DNA from: an uncultured Polaribacter sp.
GTDB lineage: Bacteria; Bacteroidota; Bacteroidia; Flavobacteriales; Flavobacteriaceae
Length of the DNA stretch: 64,000 nucleotides
Direction: 5' to 3'
Assembly: GCF_947495205.1 (NCBI RefSeq)
Contig: NZ_CANLXV010000001.1
Span: 402,827 to 466,826 of the forward strand
Positions 35,296 through 44,442 of this stretch are shown here, piece by piece (the stretch's first letter is position 1; the number at the start of each line of letters is the position of its first letter). Both the position numbers and the translations under genes were made by a program. The notes below the pieces were generated by a model. It had not been told where the DNA came from. It did no database searches and saw only the letters and a program-made list of their open reading frames with translations.

Positions 35296-35886
35296 ATGGA
35301 ATGGTTTCAAGAACTTACAGCCTTTGAGCAAACGTATTGGTTGCTTACAGGTGTTGCAACTTTTATGTTTTTAATTGTATTAATTACTACAATAATTGGT
35401 GCAGATTCAGATGATATTGGTGGCGATGTAGATGCAGAAATTGATGCAGATACAGGAGCTGGATTTCAATTTTTTACCTTAAAAAATTTAATTGCGTTTT
35501 TTACTATTTTTGGTTGGAGTGGTATTTCTAGTATCCATTCTGGTAACTCAAAACCAACCACTGTAATTGTTTCTATCTTTTTTGGTTTATTAATGATGTT
35601 TGTAATGGCAGCTTTGTTTTATTACATCAGCAAATTAACTTCTAGTGGAACCTTAAAAATGCAAAACGCATTAAATGCTACGGGAGAAGTTTATTTAACA
35701 GTTGGTGCAAATAGAAGAAGTACAGGCAAAATTCAAATTAAAATACAAGGCGCTTTAAGAGAGCTAGATGCATTAACAGATTATAACGAAGATTTAAAAC
35801 AAGGCAGAATTATTACAGTTACAGAAGTAACAACAAACGGAACATTAATTATAGAACCTCAAAACAAAACAAAATTACTATGCTAA
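35296..35886 (+). CDS. NfeD-like membrane protein (YuaF type)
   Basis: 196 residues. Three membrane segments (about 15-35, 58-75, 88-110), with an acidic loop DDIGGDVDAEIDAD between the first two, then a C-terminal OB-fold-like domain (GEVYLTVGANRRSTGKIQIKIQG). This matches the short NfeD (YuaF) partner of flotillins. The stop overlaps the flotillin start by 7 bases, so the pair is translationally coupled, as in B. subtilis yuaF-floT. Confidence 0.85.
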   Translation: MEWFQELTAFEQTYWLLTGVATFMFLIVLITTIIGADSDDIGGDVDAEIDADTGAGFQFFTLKNLIAFFTIFGWSGISSIHSGNSKPTTVIVSIFFGLLMMFVMAALFYYISKLTSSGTLKMQNALNATGEVYLTVGANRRSTGKIQIKIQGALRELDALTDYNEDLKQGRIITVTEVTTNGTLIIEPQNKTKLLC

Positions 35887-37289
35887 ACTTAATTAATTTA
35901 CAAATCACCCAATTTTCGGGTCTAATAGGAGTAGGAATTGCAATATTATTTATTTTTATATTAATTATTGCCATGGTAAAACGCTACAAAAGATGTCCAT
36001 CAGACAGAATTTTAGTAGTGTATGGTAAAGTTGGTGGTGGCGAATCTGCCAAATGTATACATGGTGGTGCAGCCTTTATTTTTCCTGTAATTCAAGATTA
36101 TGAATATTTAGATTTAACACCAATTTCTATAGAAGTAAATTTGGTAAACGCACTTTCTAAACAAAACATTCGTGTAAATGTTCCCAGTAGATTTACTATT
36201 GGTATTTCTACAGAACCTGGTGTTATGCAAAATGCTGCAGAAAGATTATTGGGTTTAGGGCAAAATGAAATTCAAGATTTGGCGCAAGAAATTATTTTTG
36301 GTCAGTTGCGTTTGGTTGTTGCTTCCATGGATATTGAAGAAATTAATAATGACAGAGACAAGTTTTTAACCAACATTTCGCAATCTGTAGAAACCGAATT
36401 AAAAAAAGTAGGTTTAAAATTAATAAACGTAAATATTACAGATATTGTAGACGAATCTGGCTATATAGAAGCTTTAGGTAAAGAAGCAGCAGCACATGCA
36501 ATTAACGCAGCAAGAAAATCTGTGGCAGAAAAAAATAGAGATGGTTCTATTGGTGAGGCAAATGCAGTACAAGATGAAAGAACACAAGTTGCGGCAGCAA
36601 ATGCACAAGCTGTAGACGGAGAAAACAAAGCTAAAATTAATGTAGCAAATTCAGATTCTTTAAGAAGACAAAGAGAGGCAGAAGCAGAACGTACAGCAAT
36701 TGCATCAGAAAAAGTACAAGCAGCAAATGCATTAAAAGAATCTTATGCTGCAGAGCAAGAAGCAGAATTGGCAAGAGCAGAAAGAGAACGTTCATCGCAA
36801 TTGGCAGACATTATTGTACCCGCAGAAATAGACAAGCGTAAAGTAGAAATAGATGCAGAAGCTGCTGCAGAAAACATTAGAAGAATTGCAAAAGGTGAAG
36901 CAGATGCCATTTTCTTAAAAGCAGAAGCAGAAGCAAAAGGTTTGTATGAAGTGTTAACAAAACAAGCACAAGGTTTAGACCAAATTGTAAAAGCAGCTGG
37001 TAACGATTCTCAAAACGCAGCCTTATTATTAATTGCAGATAAATTACCAGAATTGGTAAAAACGCAAGCAGAAGCTATTAAGAATATTAAAATTGATAAA
37101 GTTACAGTTTGGGAAAACGGTGGTGGTAAAGATGGTAAATCTTCAACATCTAACTTTATTTCTGGAATGTACAATGCAGTACCACCTTTACAAGATATGT
37201 TTAATATGGCAGGCATGCAGTTGCCAGATTATTTAAAAGGAAAAGACCTTGCAGCAGAAAAAACCATAGCTATAAAAGAAGAGCAATAA
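35880..37289 (+). CDS. flotillin family (SPFH) membrane scaffold
   Basis: 469 residues. N-terminal membrane segment (about 10-33, GVGIAILFIFILIIAMV), SPFH/band-7 domain about 45-210, then a long helical flotillin repeat region rich in Ala, Glu and Gln (about 215-400) and a tail with LPDYLKGK. Flotillins oligomerise in ordered membrane microdomains and scaffold other membrane proteins. Coupled to the NfeD-like gene and followed by a strong terminator. Confidence 0.9.
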   Translation: MLNLINLQITQFSGLIGVGIAILFIFILIIAMVKRYKRCPSDRILVVYGKVGGGESAKCIHGGAAFIFPVIQDYEYLDLTPISIEVNLVNALSKQNIRVNVPSRFTIGISTEPGVMQNAAERLLGLGQNEIQDLAQEIIFGQLRLVVASMDIEEINNDRDKFLTNISQSVETELKKVGLKLINVNITDIVDESGYIEALGKEAAAHAINAARKSVAEKNRDGSIGEANAVQDERTQVAAANAQAVDGENKAKINVANSDSLRRQREAEAERTAIASEKVQAANALKESYAAEQEAELARAERERSSQLADIIVPAEIDKRKVEIDAEAAAENIRRIAKGEADAIFLKAEAEAKGLYEVLTKQAQGLDQIVKAAGNDSQNAALLLIADKLPELVKTQAEAIKNIKIDKVTVWENGGGKDGKSSTSNFISGMYNAVPPLQDMFNMAGMQLPDYLKGKDLAAEKTIAIKEEQ

Positions 37290-37322
37290 ACTTAGTTTAT
37301 AACTAGCGTTTAACTTACGCAC

Positions 37323-37356
37323 AAAAACCATCAATTTTTAAAGTTGATGGTTTTTT
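37323..37356 (+). terminator. terminator of the NfeD-flotillin operon
   Basis: AAAACCATCAA / TTGATGGTTTT hairpin with a trailing T6. Confidence 0.92.
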
Positions 37357-37413
37357 GATGCGATAATTTTTTTCTTTTTAATTACTTAAATTTGAAACCT
37401 TAAAGGATTAAAA

Positions 37414-38268
37414 ATGAGCTTAAATTTAATAGAAATAGAAAGGGTAGAAACTATTACAAAAGAAGATTTTATAAAAAACTATTTTAAGCCACAAAAACCT
37501 GTTGTAATTCAAAATTTTATAAAAGATTGGCCAGCATATTCTAAATGGAATTTAGATTACATAAAACAAGTTGCAGGAGACAAAATTGTGCCTTTGTATG
37601 ATGATAGACCTGTAGATTTTAAAGATGGTTTTAATGAACCACATGCAAAAATGCAAATGGCAAAATATGTAGATTTACTAAAAAGTAAACCTACAAAATT
37701 TAGAATTTTTCTGTGGAATGTTTTAAAAGAAGTGCCCATTTTACAAAAAGATTTTACCTATCCAGATTTTGGTTTAAAGTTGATGAAAGGCTTACCAATG
37801 TTATTTTTTGGTGGAACAAATTCGCATACTTTTATGCATTATGATATTGATTTGGCCAATATTTTTCATTTTCATTTTGAAGGCAAAAAAGAAATTATTT
37901 TGTTTGATCAACAACAAACGAAACACTTGTATAAAATTCCACATTCTTTAATTGTGAGAGAAGATATTAATTTTTCAGATCCAGATTTTAAGAAATGGCC
38001 TGCTTTAAAAAATGCAAAAGGTTATAAAACGTATTTAGAGCATGGGGAAGTATTGTATATGCCAGAAGGTTTTTGGCATTATATGAAATACCTAACACCA
38101 GGTTTTTCTATGAGTTTAAGAGCCATGGCAAGAAACCCTAAAAATTTAGGAAAAGCGATGTACAATGTTTTTGTGATGCGAACTATAGATACCGTAATGA
38201 GAAGAATAAAAGGACAAAAATGGATAGATTGGAAAAATGAACAAGCTATTAAACAAACCAAAATATAA
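37414..38268 (+). CDS. cupin-like (JmjC/cupin_8) putative 2-oxoglutarate oxygenase
   Basis: 284 residues. N-terminal PVVIQNFIKDWPAYSKW near 29-45 is characteristic of cupin_8/FIH-like proteins. A metal triad is visible as HYD (TFMHYDIDLANIF, about residues 142-144) and a later His in PEGFWHYMKY near 222, with a Lys in between (GKKEIILFD). This predicts an Fe(II)/2-oxoglutarate hydroxylase of unknown protein or small-molecule target. A TAAATTTG -7 lies at 37387-37394, so it has its own promoter after the flotillin terminator. Confidence 0.8.
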   Translation: MSLNLIEIERVETITKEDFIKNYFKPQKPVVIQNFIKDWPAYSKWNLDYIKQVAGDKIVPLYDDRPVDFKDGFNEPHAKMQMAKYVDLLKSKPTKFRIFLWNVLKEVPILQKDFTYPDFGLKLMKGLPMLFFGGTNSHTFMHYDIDLANIFHFHFEGKKEIILFDQQQTKHLYKIPHSLIVREDINFSDPDFKKWPALKNAKGYKTYLEHGEVLYMPEGFWHYMKYLTPGFSMSLRAMARNPKNLGKAMYNVFVMRTIDTVMRRIKGQKWIDWKNEQAIKQTKI

Positions 38269-38303
38269 CTATAATTTGCTCTTGTAAAAATAAGTTCAAA
38301 AAT

Positions 38304-38342
38304 AAAAAAAAGCCTCACAATCTTATTTGTGAGGCTTTTTTA
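38304..38342. terminator. bidirectional terminator between cupin gene and rseP
   Basis: AAAAAAAGCCTCACAA / TTGTGAGGCTTTTTT between convergent genes. Confidence 0.93.
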
Positions 38343-38358
38343 AGTTAGACAGTTTAAA

Positions 38359-39711
38359 TTACTTAAACAATCTAAAAATATCATTTCCGTTAGCAAAAAT
38401 CAGCAATGTAAGTAATAATACAAAACCAACTATTTGTGCGTATTCTAAAAATTTATCTCCAGGTTTTTTACCAGTAATCATTTCCCAAAGGGTAAATACA
38501 ACATGCCCACCATCTAAAGCAGGTATTGGTAAAAGATTCATAAAACCTAACATGATAGATAAAAATGCGGTAATTGTCCAAAAAGACTGTGCACTAAACT
38601 CATCAGGAAAAATACTACCAATAGAAATAAAACCACCCAAACCTTTGTAAGCACCAGTACTTGGGTTAAATATTTTTTTAAGTTGTTTTACGTAATCTGT
38701 TAATGTTTTCCAAGATTTGTTCCATCCAGCAGGTATTGCTTCAGAGAAAGAATATTTGATATCTGCTAAATCATAATAACCTAATTTTTCTAAATCTTTA
38801 CCAGGTAAAATAGCCAAACCAACACCAAATTTACCTTCTTCTGTAACTTCTAAATTTACTTGTTTTGTTTCGTTACCTCTTTTTACAGAAACGGTAACTT
38901 TTTTATTTTTAAGATTTTGTAAAATAGATTCAGCTTGGTCAAAATATTTTATGGTATTACCATTTATAGCCGTTATAATGTCTTTAGGTTTTAAATCTGA
39001 ACCAACATTAGGAGAATCTTCTGAAATGCTAGAAATGGTAAAAGGGTAACGTGGGTAAATTAAAGGACCCGCATTTTTACCTCTATCCATTAACTGAGAA
39101 ATAAAATCTTCTGGGATTTCTTTGTCTAAAATTTGCCCATTTCTTTCAATTTGGTAGTTGTTTCCATTTATAAATTCTAAAGTTAAGCCTGCAAACTTAT
39201 CTACTGCTTGCCCATCTACTGTTAAAATTTTATCTCCTGTTTGTAAACCTAAATTTTCTGCCAAAGCATTTTCTACCCAAATACCATCTTTAGCATTTAC
39301 ACTTTCGTTTGGTAAAAATTCTTCGCCATAAGACCACATTAACATAATGTAGATAAAAATACCCAATACAAAATTCACAAAAACACCACCTAGCATTATG
39401 ATTAAACGTTGCCACGCAGGTTTAGATCTAAATTCCCAAGGTTTTGGTGGCAATGCCATTTGTTCCTTGTCCATACTTTCATCTATCATACCCGCTATTT
39501 TTACATAGCCACCTAAAGGAATCCAGCCAATACCATAAACGGTTTCTCCTACTTTTTTCTTAAAGATAGAAAATTTATAATCAAAGAATAAGTAAAACTT
39601 TTCTACTTTGGTTTTAAATAATTTTGCAGGAATAAAGTGCCCCAGTTCGTGCAAAACAATTAGTAAAGATAAACTTAAAATAAATTGAGATGCTTTTATT
39701 AATATTTCCAT
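38359..39711 (-). CDS. rseP: RIP metalloprotease RseP (site-2 protease)
   Basis: 450 residues. Zinc site HELGH at residues 21-25 in the first membrane helix, the third-ligand motif PALDGGH near 400, membrane segments near 105-125, 375-395 and 428-445, and PDZ-type domains between (TGDKILTVDGQAV; LKPDIITAINGN-like). It cleaves transmembrane anti-sigma factors or signal-peptide remnants in the inner membrane. Convergent with the cupin gene and divergent from the SCO1 gene. Confidence 0.93.
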   Translation of the reverse strand: MEILIKASQFILSLSLLIVLHELGHFIPAKLFKTKVEKFYLFFDYKFSIFKKKVGETVYGIGWIPLGGYVKIAGMIDESMDKEQMALPPKPWEFRSKPAWQRLIIMLGGVFVNFVLGIFIYIMLMWSYGEEFLPNESVNAKDGIWVENALAENLGLQTGDKILTVDGQAVDKFAGLTLEFINGNNYQIERNGQILDKEIPEDFISQLMDRGKNAGPLIYPRYPFTISSISEDSPNVGSDLKPKDIITAINGNTIKYFDQAESILQNLKNKKVTVSVKRGNETKQVNLEVTEEGKFGVGLAILPGKDLEKLGYYDLADIKYSFSEAIPAGWNKSWKTLTDYVKQLKKIFNPSTGAYKGLGGFISIGSIFPDEFSAQSFWTITAFLSIMLGFMNLLPIPALDGGHVVFTLWEMITGKKPGDKFLEYAQIVGFVLLLTLLIFANGNDIFRLFK

Positions 39712-39883
39712 TCGGTATTAAATCATAATTTAAAAATCGAACAAATGTACGTTTTTAAAGAGAGTTGTAAAAGAACTATTAGAAGTTGCCTTTTTATTTT
39801 AACAAAGAATTTAGATTGCTTGGCTTTTCCTTTCTTTTTTAGGGCGATTTTAAGTCGTATTTTTGCAATATAATTTTGGTGAT

Positions 39884-40564
39884 ATGGAAGTTAAATTTTT
39901 TAAAAAATCGATACCTACGCTTATTTTTTTGGGCGTATTTTCTGCTTTGGCTATTCCTGTTTTTTATCACCTTTTAAAAGTAGATAAAAAATTGAAAATT
40001 TATAATCCTGCAGATGTAAATCCGCAATTGGTAGATTTTTCTATAAAGCATATTACAAAAGACCACACAATTGCAGATTTTAAACTAACCAATCAAAATG
40101 GAAATTTTATTACCAACAAAAATTACGAAAACAAAATTTATGTAGCAGATTTTTTCTTTACCCGTTGCAAAACTATTTGCATTGCCATGGCTTTTAATAT
40201 GAGTGAACTGCAAGAATATTACAAAAATGATAAAGACATAATGTTTCTATCACATTCTGTAACACCAGTTATGGACAGTGTACCCGTTTTAAAAGAATAT
40301 GCCATAAATAAAGGTGTAATAGATGGTAAATGGAATGTAACAACAGGGCCAAAAAAGCATATTTATGAGTTGGCAAGAAAAAGTTATTTTGCAGTTTTAG
40401 ATCAAGGAGATGGTGGTGAAGATGATTTTATACATACAGAACAATTTGTTTTGGTAGATAAGGATAGACGTATTCGTGGCTATTATGATGGCACAGATCA
40501 ATTAGAAATGGAAAAATTAAAAGAAGATATCGTTTTGTTAAAAGATGAGTATGCGAACAAATAA
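39884..40564 (+). CDS. SCO1/SenC copper chaperone for cytochrome oxidase
   Basis: 226 residues from ATG 39884; a TTG-start extension to 39863 overlaps the TATTTTTG -7 at 39858-39865 and is rejected. A single N-terminal anchor (TLIFLGVFSALAIPVFYHLL) is followed by a thioredoxin-like domain with the copper site CKTIC (CxxxC) in FFFTRCKTIC and the distal His in DDFIHTEQFVLVD. It delivers copper or reduces the Cu-A site of cytochrome oxidase at the outer face of the inner membrane. It lies 84 bases before feoA but has a separate promoter between. Confidence 0.88.
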   Translation: MEVKFFKKSIPTLIFLGVFSALAIPVFYHLLKVDKKLKIYNPADVNPQLVDFSIKHITKDHTIADFKLTNQNGNFITNKNYENKIYVADFFFTRCKTICIAMAFNMSELQEYYKNDKDIMFLSHSVTPVMDSVPVLKEYAINKGVIDGKWNVTTGPKKHIYELARKSYFAVLDQGDGGEDDFIHTEQFVLVDKDRRIRGYYDGTDQLEMEKLKEDIVLLKDEYANK

Positions 40565-40566
40565 AG

Positions 40567-40598
40567 TTGTTTAGAATCATTCTAAATGCATATCTTTG
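40567..40598 (+). promoter_or_regulatory. feoAB promoter with embedded metal-regulator palindrome
   Basis: TTG (40567-40569), 21-base spacer, TATCTTTG (40591-40598). The spacer is almost filled by a perfect palindrome TTTAGAAT-C-ATTCTAAA (40570-40586), which resembles Fur/DtxR-type iron boxes. A bound repressor would block sigma factor contact between the two elements. Confidence 0.8.
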
Positions 40599-40648
40599 TT
40601 CAATAACTTTAATTATTGCGCTAGTAATAATTTTTTATCCTATTTATA

Positions 40649-40876
40649 TTGAATACAATTGCAACATTACTTAAAGGAGAAGTAGGTTACATTTCTGAAG
40701 ATTCTTTAGATGTTATTCCACTTAAATTATTAGAAATGGGTTGTTTGCCAGGAGCAGAGGTAGCTTTGGTACAAATTGCGCCTTTAAAAGACCCTTTGTA
40801 TATCTGTGTTAACGGAAGTCATTTGGCAATACGTAAAGAAACTGCAGCACAAATAAAAATATTAAAAGCAAATTAA
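40649..40876 (+). CDS. feoA: ferrous iron transport accessory protein FeoA
   Basis: 75 residues with an SH3-like fold, from a TTG start (TTG AAT ACA ATT GCA) that gives the family N-terminus NTIATLLKGEVG. Motifs: LLEMGCLPGAEVALVQIAPL and the C-terminal LAIRKETAAQI. The stop overlaps the feoB start (TAATG). It lies behind an iron-box-like palindrome promoter. Confidence 0.9.
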   Translation: MNTIATLLKGEVGYISEDSLDVIPLKLLEMGCLPGAEVALVQIAPLKDPLYICVNGSHLAIRKETAAQIKILKAN

Positions 40877-42987
40877 TGTCTAAAAACGATATAAAAGTTG
40901 CTTTAGTAGGTAATCCCAACACGGGTAAAACATCACTTTTTAATCAACTTACAGGTTTAAATCAAAAAGTAGGAAATTATCCTGGAGTTACTGTAGATAA
41001 AAAACAAGGCACTTCTAAATTATCTGCTACACAAAATGCTGTTATTACAGATTTACCAGGTACTTATAGCATAAATCCCACTTCTTTAGATGAAAGTATT
41101 GTATTAAAAACACTACTTAAAAAAGATATTAAAGAAACACCAGATGTAATTTTGGTGGTTGCAGATGTAGAAAATTTAAAACGAAATTTACTTTTATTTT
41201 CTCAAATTAAAGATTTAGAAATACCCACAGTATTGGCCATAAATATGGTAGATCAAATGGCCAAAAAAGGAATTTCTATAGATGTTTCTCTCTTAAAAGA
41301 AGAGTTAAATACAGAGGTTATTTTAATAAGTGCTCGTAAAAACGATGGTATTTTAGACGTAAAAGAAGCTATTATTCGCTGTCATGTTGCAGCAAAAGCA
41401 TCGCCACTTTGTGGAATAGACTCTAAGATAGATCCAGATTATTTTTCTAGATTAAAAGAAATTAGTGCCAATTATTCTTTGTACGAATTATGGTTAATGG
41501 TTACCCAAGGCAACTACCCAGCTACCATTACAGAAGAAGAAAAAAACAAATTATTAGCATTTAAAAAAGATGTTACCAAACTAAAAAAATACCAACATAA
41601 AGAAACGATTTTTAGATATCAAGAAATAAATAAAATTTTAAAGAAAACCTATTTAGTAGACAAATCTAAGGCTACAGATTTAAGGAGTAAATTAGATAAA
41701 ATATTTACGCATAAAATTTTTGGATACGTAATTTTCTTTCTAATTCTTCTTGTAATTTTTCAATCTATTTTTGATTGGGCAAGTATGCCAATGGATTTTA
41801 TAGATGGTAGTTTTGCAAAATTGTCAGATTTTGCTAGAGCCAATCTACCAAAAGGTGTATTAGCAGATTTAATAGTAGAAGGTATTATACCAGGAATTGG
41901 CGGTGTATTAATTTTTATACCTCAAATTGTAATCTTATTTCTGTTTATTGCCTTATTAGAAGAAACGGGTTACATGAGTAGGGTTGTTTTTTTAATGGAT
42001 AAAATTATGCGTCGTTTTGGTATGAATGGTAAAAGTGTAATTCCTTTAATTTCTGGAACTGCTTGTGCAATACCTGCAATAATGGCAACAAGAACTATCA
42101 CAAACTGGAAAGAGCGTTTAATTACCATTTTAGTAGTACCTTTTACAACTTGTTCTGCAAGATTACCTGTTTACGCCATTTTAATTGCACTAATTATTCC
42201 AGAAACTAAACTTTTTGGGTTTTTAAATTTACAAGGTTTGGTATTGTTAAGTTTATATGCATTAGGTTTTTTAAGCGCAATAATTGCAGCATATATGTTA
42301 CAAAAAACATTAAAAATAAGTACCAAATCCTTTTTTGTAATAGAAATGCCAAACTACAAAATACCTTCTTTTAAAAATGTATTTTTTGATGTTTTAGAAA
42401 AAACGAAAGCTTTTGTAATTGGAGCAGGTAAAATAATCTTAGCCCTTTCTATTGTGTTGTGGTTTTTAGCTTCTAACGGACCAGAATCCTATAAAAACGC
42501 AGAAAAACATACTATAGAAAGTAATATAAATAATAAGTTACAAGCCAATGAACTAGAACAAAAAATTGCAGCTGCAAAATTAGAGAACTCTTATATTGGT
42601 ATTATGGGTAAATCTATAGAACCTGCTATAAAACCTTTGGGTTATGATTGGAAAATAGGTATTGCCTTAATTACATCTTTTGCTGCAAGAGAAGTATTTG
42701 TAGGAACCTTGGCAACCATATATAGTGTAAGTGCAGATGATGAAGATACAGCTACCATTAAAGAGCGCATGCGTTCAGAAATTAATCCAGATACAGGTAA
42801 AAGTATGTTTACCTTTCCTGTAGGAATGTCTTTATTAGTTTTTTATGCTTTTGCAATGCAATGCATGGCAACTTTAGCCATAGTAAAAAGAGAAACTAAA
42901 AGTTGGAAATGGCCTTTAATTCAGTTATTTGGAATGGGTGTTTTGGCTTATATGTCTGCTTTAATAACCTATCAAATATTAAGTTAA
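40876..42987 (+). CDS. feoB: ferrous iron transporter FeoB
   Basis: 703 residues. N-terminal G domain (P-loop GNPNTGKTS about 12-20, DLPGTYS about 59-65, NMVDQ about 123-127), helical GDI-like region, then about eight membrane helices from about 280, with the Gate motifs (SGTACAIPAIMATRTI near 395, and SFAAREVFVGTL near 605). It transports Fe(II) across the inner membrane. Start and stop each overlap neighbours by one base (TAATG twice), so feoA-feoB-Cys-rich form one coupled operon. Confidence 0.96.
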   Translation: MSKNDIKVALVGNPNTGKTSLFNQLTGLNQKVGNYPGVTVDKKQGTSKLSATQNAVITDLPGTYSINPTSLDESIVLKTLLKKDIKETPDVILVVADVENLKRNLLLFSQIKDLEIPTVLAINMVDQMAKKGISIDVSLLKEELNTEVILISARKNDGILDVKEAIIRCHVAAKASPLCGIDSKIDPDYFSRLKEISANYSLYELWLMVTQGNYPATITEEEKNKLLAFKKDVTKLKKYQHKETIFRYQEINKILKKTYLVDKSKATDLRSKLDKIFTHKIFGYVIFFLILLVIFQSIFDWASMPMDFIDGSFAKLSDFARANLPKGVLADLIVEGIIPGIGGVLIFIPQIVILFLFIALLEETGYMSRVVFLMDKIMRRFGMNGKSVIPLISGTACAIPAIMATRTITNWKERLITILVVPFTTCSARLPVYAILIALIIPETKLFGFLNLQGLVLLSLYALGFLSAIIAAYMLQKTLKISTKSFFVIEMPNYKIPSFKNVFFDVLEKTKAFVIGAGKIILALSIVLWFLASNGPESYKNAEKHTIESNINNKLQANELEQKIAAAKLENSYIGIMGKSIEPAIKPLGYDWKIGIALITSFAAREVFVGTLATIYSVSADDEDTATIKERMRSEINPDTGKSMFTFPVGMSLLVFYAFAMQCMATLAIVKRETKSWKWPLIQLFGMGVLAYMSALITYQILS

Positions 42988-43103
42988 TGCAACAGATTAT
43001 AGTATATATATTAGTATTGGTGGCTGTTTTTTTTCTGCTGAAAAAATACATTCTTCCTTCCAAGAAAAAAACGGGTTGTAGTACAGATTGTAATTGCCAT
43101 TAA
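42987..43103 (+). CDS. FeoB-associated Cys-rich membrane protein
   Basis: 38 residues from ATG 42987, sharing the A of the feoB stop. A single N-terminal helix (IIVYILVLVAVFFLLKKYIL) and a short tail KKKTGCSTDCNCH with three cysteines and a His. This small family follows feoB in many Bacteroidota and Firmicutes and may bind Fe or act as a FeoC-like accessory. A longer frame from 42903 lies inside feoB and is not used. Confidence 0.85.
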   Translation: MQQIIVYILVLVAVFFLLKKYILPSKKKTGCSTDCNCH

Positions 43104-43195
43104 AATTTAATATAAAATTAGCAAAGTTTTTTGTAATGATATTTATTTTTGGCAGACTTCCTGTGAAGTTTAACGTTACAAAAACAAATATAACC

Positions 43196-43732
43196 ATGAA
43201 AAAATCTATGCTTACAATTGCAATTTTTGCAATTGCAATAATTACAAGTACAAACACCTTTGCACAAAAGTTCCCAAAATTAGATGTAAGTCCTATGGAT
43301 GCTGCAGCTTTTCCAACCAATTGGAGAAACTCAGATAAAGTAGTAAAAGTAGTGTATAGTAGACCATCTTTAAAGGGTAGATCTTTAGCAAAATTAGCAC
43401 CAAATGATAAAGTTTGGAGAACTGGTGCAAACGAATCTGCAGTAATTACATTCTATAAAGATGTAATTTTTGGTGGTAAAAAAGTAAAAAAAGGCACCTA
43501 TTCTTTATACACAATTCCCACAGAAGGAGATTGGACAATCATTTTAAGTAATCAATTAAATTATTGGGGTTCTTACTTTTATAAGCAAGACCAAGATGTA
43601 GTAAGAGTTAATGGAGCAGTAAGTAAAGTAGAAGATTCTATTGAAGCTTTTTCTATGATGTTTGATAAAAACATGACCTTAAAAATGGGTTGGGAGCACA
43701 CCGTTGTATCTGTGCCAATAACTGTAAAATAA
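43196..43732 (+). CDS. DUF2911 exported protein
   Basis: 178 residues from ATG 43196, which starts a clear signal peptide (MKKSMLTIAIFAIAIITS, ending before QKFPKLD); the longer frame to 43094 is rejected. Mature part has the DUF2911 pattern VVYSRPSLKGR, WRTGANESAVITFYKDV and KKGTYSLYTIP. Function unknown, and such proteins are abundant in gliding Bacteroidota. TATTTTTG at 43144-43151 may be its -7. Confidence 0.85.
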   Translation: MKKSMLTIAIFAIAIITSTNTFAQKFPKLDVSPMDAAAFPTNWRNSDKVVKVVYSRPSLKGRSLAKLAPNDKVWRTGANESAVITFYKDVIFGGKKVKKGTYSLYTIPTEGDWTIILSNQLNYWGSYFYKQDQDVVRVNGAVSKVEDSIEAFSMMFDKNMTLKMGWEHTVVSVPITVK

Positions 43733-43752
43733 GTTTAAATTATATAACTATT

Positions 43753-43785
43753 AAAAAAGCCACAAACTTTGTTTGTGGCTTTTTT
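43753..43785 (+). terminator. terminator after DUF2911 gene
   Basis: AAAAAGCCACAAAC / GTTTGTGGCTTTTT hairpin with T run. Confidence 0.93.
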
Positions 43786-43882
43786 CGGCTTCAAAGCTTT
43801 TTTTTCGCTTTTAGCAATAAATATCTCGTGTAAAGTATTAATTTACAGTTTATTTGTGTAAAACTTAATTAAAACTTTAAAA

Positions 43883-44314
43883 ATGAAGCACATGAAACCA
43901 AATTTTAAAAGAACTTTTTTAAACCTTATACTTATAGCTAGCATTGTTTTTACCAGTTGCAGCAGTACTAAAGAAAATTTAGATTTAGAACTAGCTACAG
44001 CAAGCAAAATAGAAGTCTTAGAAAATGGAGAATGGCTTTTAAAAGACTTTGAAGATCGGGTAATGTATGCATTTGTAAATGGAGAACGTTTAACGTATTA
44101 TGGTGTAGATAATGTTTTTCAAGATCAAGCAATACCAGGTACAGAAGCGTATACAATTTCTGGAGACGGCATAACTTTAGATTTTAATTTTGGCAATATA
44201 GTTACTTACCAAGTAAAGTTTTCTTGTGATAATACCATAGTAGAATTTTATAAAGATGGAGCATTAAATACAACACTTTACAAAAGAAATTCTAATTATA
44301 AAAATTGTTTGTAA
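43883..44314 (+). CDS. small lipoprotein of unknown function
   Basis: 143 residues (an ATG at 43892 is a possible alternative start). Signal peptide with a lipobox (IVFTSC, Cys at about 26), then SSTKEN. The mature domain (GEWLLKDFEDRVMYAFVNGERLTYYG..., a single internal Cys plus a terminal one) looks like a compact beta structure. Family not recognised. It is between two terminators, so monocistronic. Confidence 0.75.
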   Translation: MKHMKPNFKRTFLNLILIASIVFTSCSSTKENLDLELATASKIEVLENGEWLLKDFEDRVMYAFVNGERLTYYGVDNVFQDQAIPGTEAYTISGDGITLDFNFGNIVTYQVKFSCDNTIVEFYKDGALNTTLYKRNSNYKNCL

Positions 44315-44333
44315 TCTTACATTTTTATCCTAT

Positions 44334-44371
44334 AAAAAAAGAGCTTTCTATGTAGTTAGAAAGCTCTTTTT
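44334..44371 (+). terminator. terminator after lipoprotein gene
   Basis: AAAAGAGCTTTCTA / TAGAAAGCTCTTTT hairpin with flanking A and T runs. Confidence 0.93.
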
Positions 44372-44390
44372 AATTTAAGAGAAATCTGTT

Positions 44391-44420
44391 TTTTGCTTAC
44401 AAAGAATAAACGTAAATTTG
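44391..44420 (+). promoter_or_regulatory. leuS promoter
   Basis: TTTTG ending at 44395, a 17-base spacer, and TAAATTTG at 44413-44420, 22 bases before the start codon. Confidence 0.6.
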
Positions 44421-44442
44421 CCCACTAAATAAGATGTAAGAG

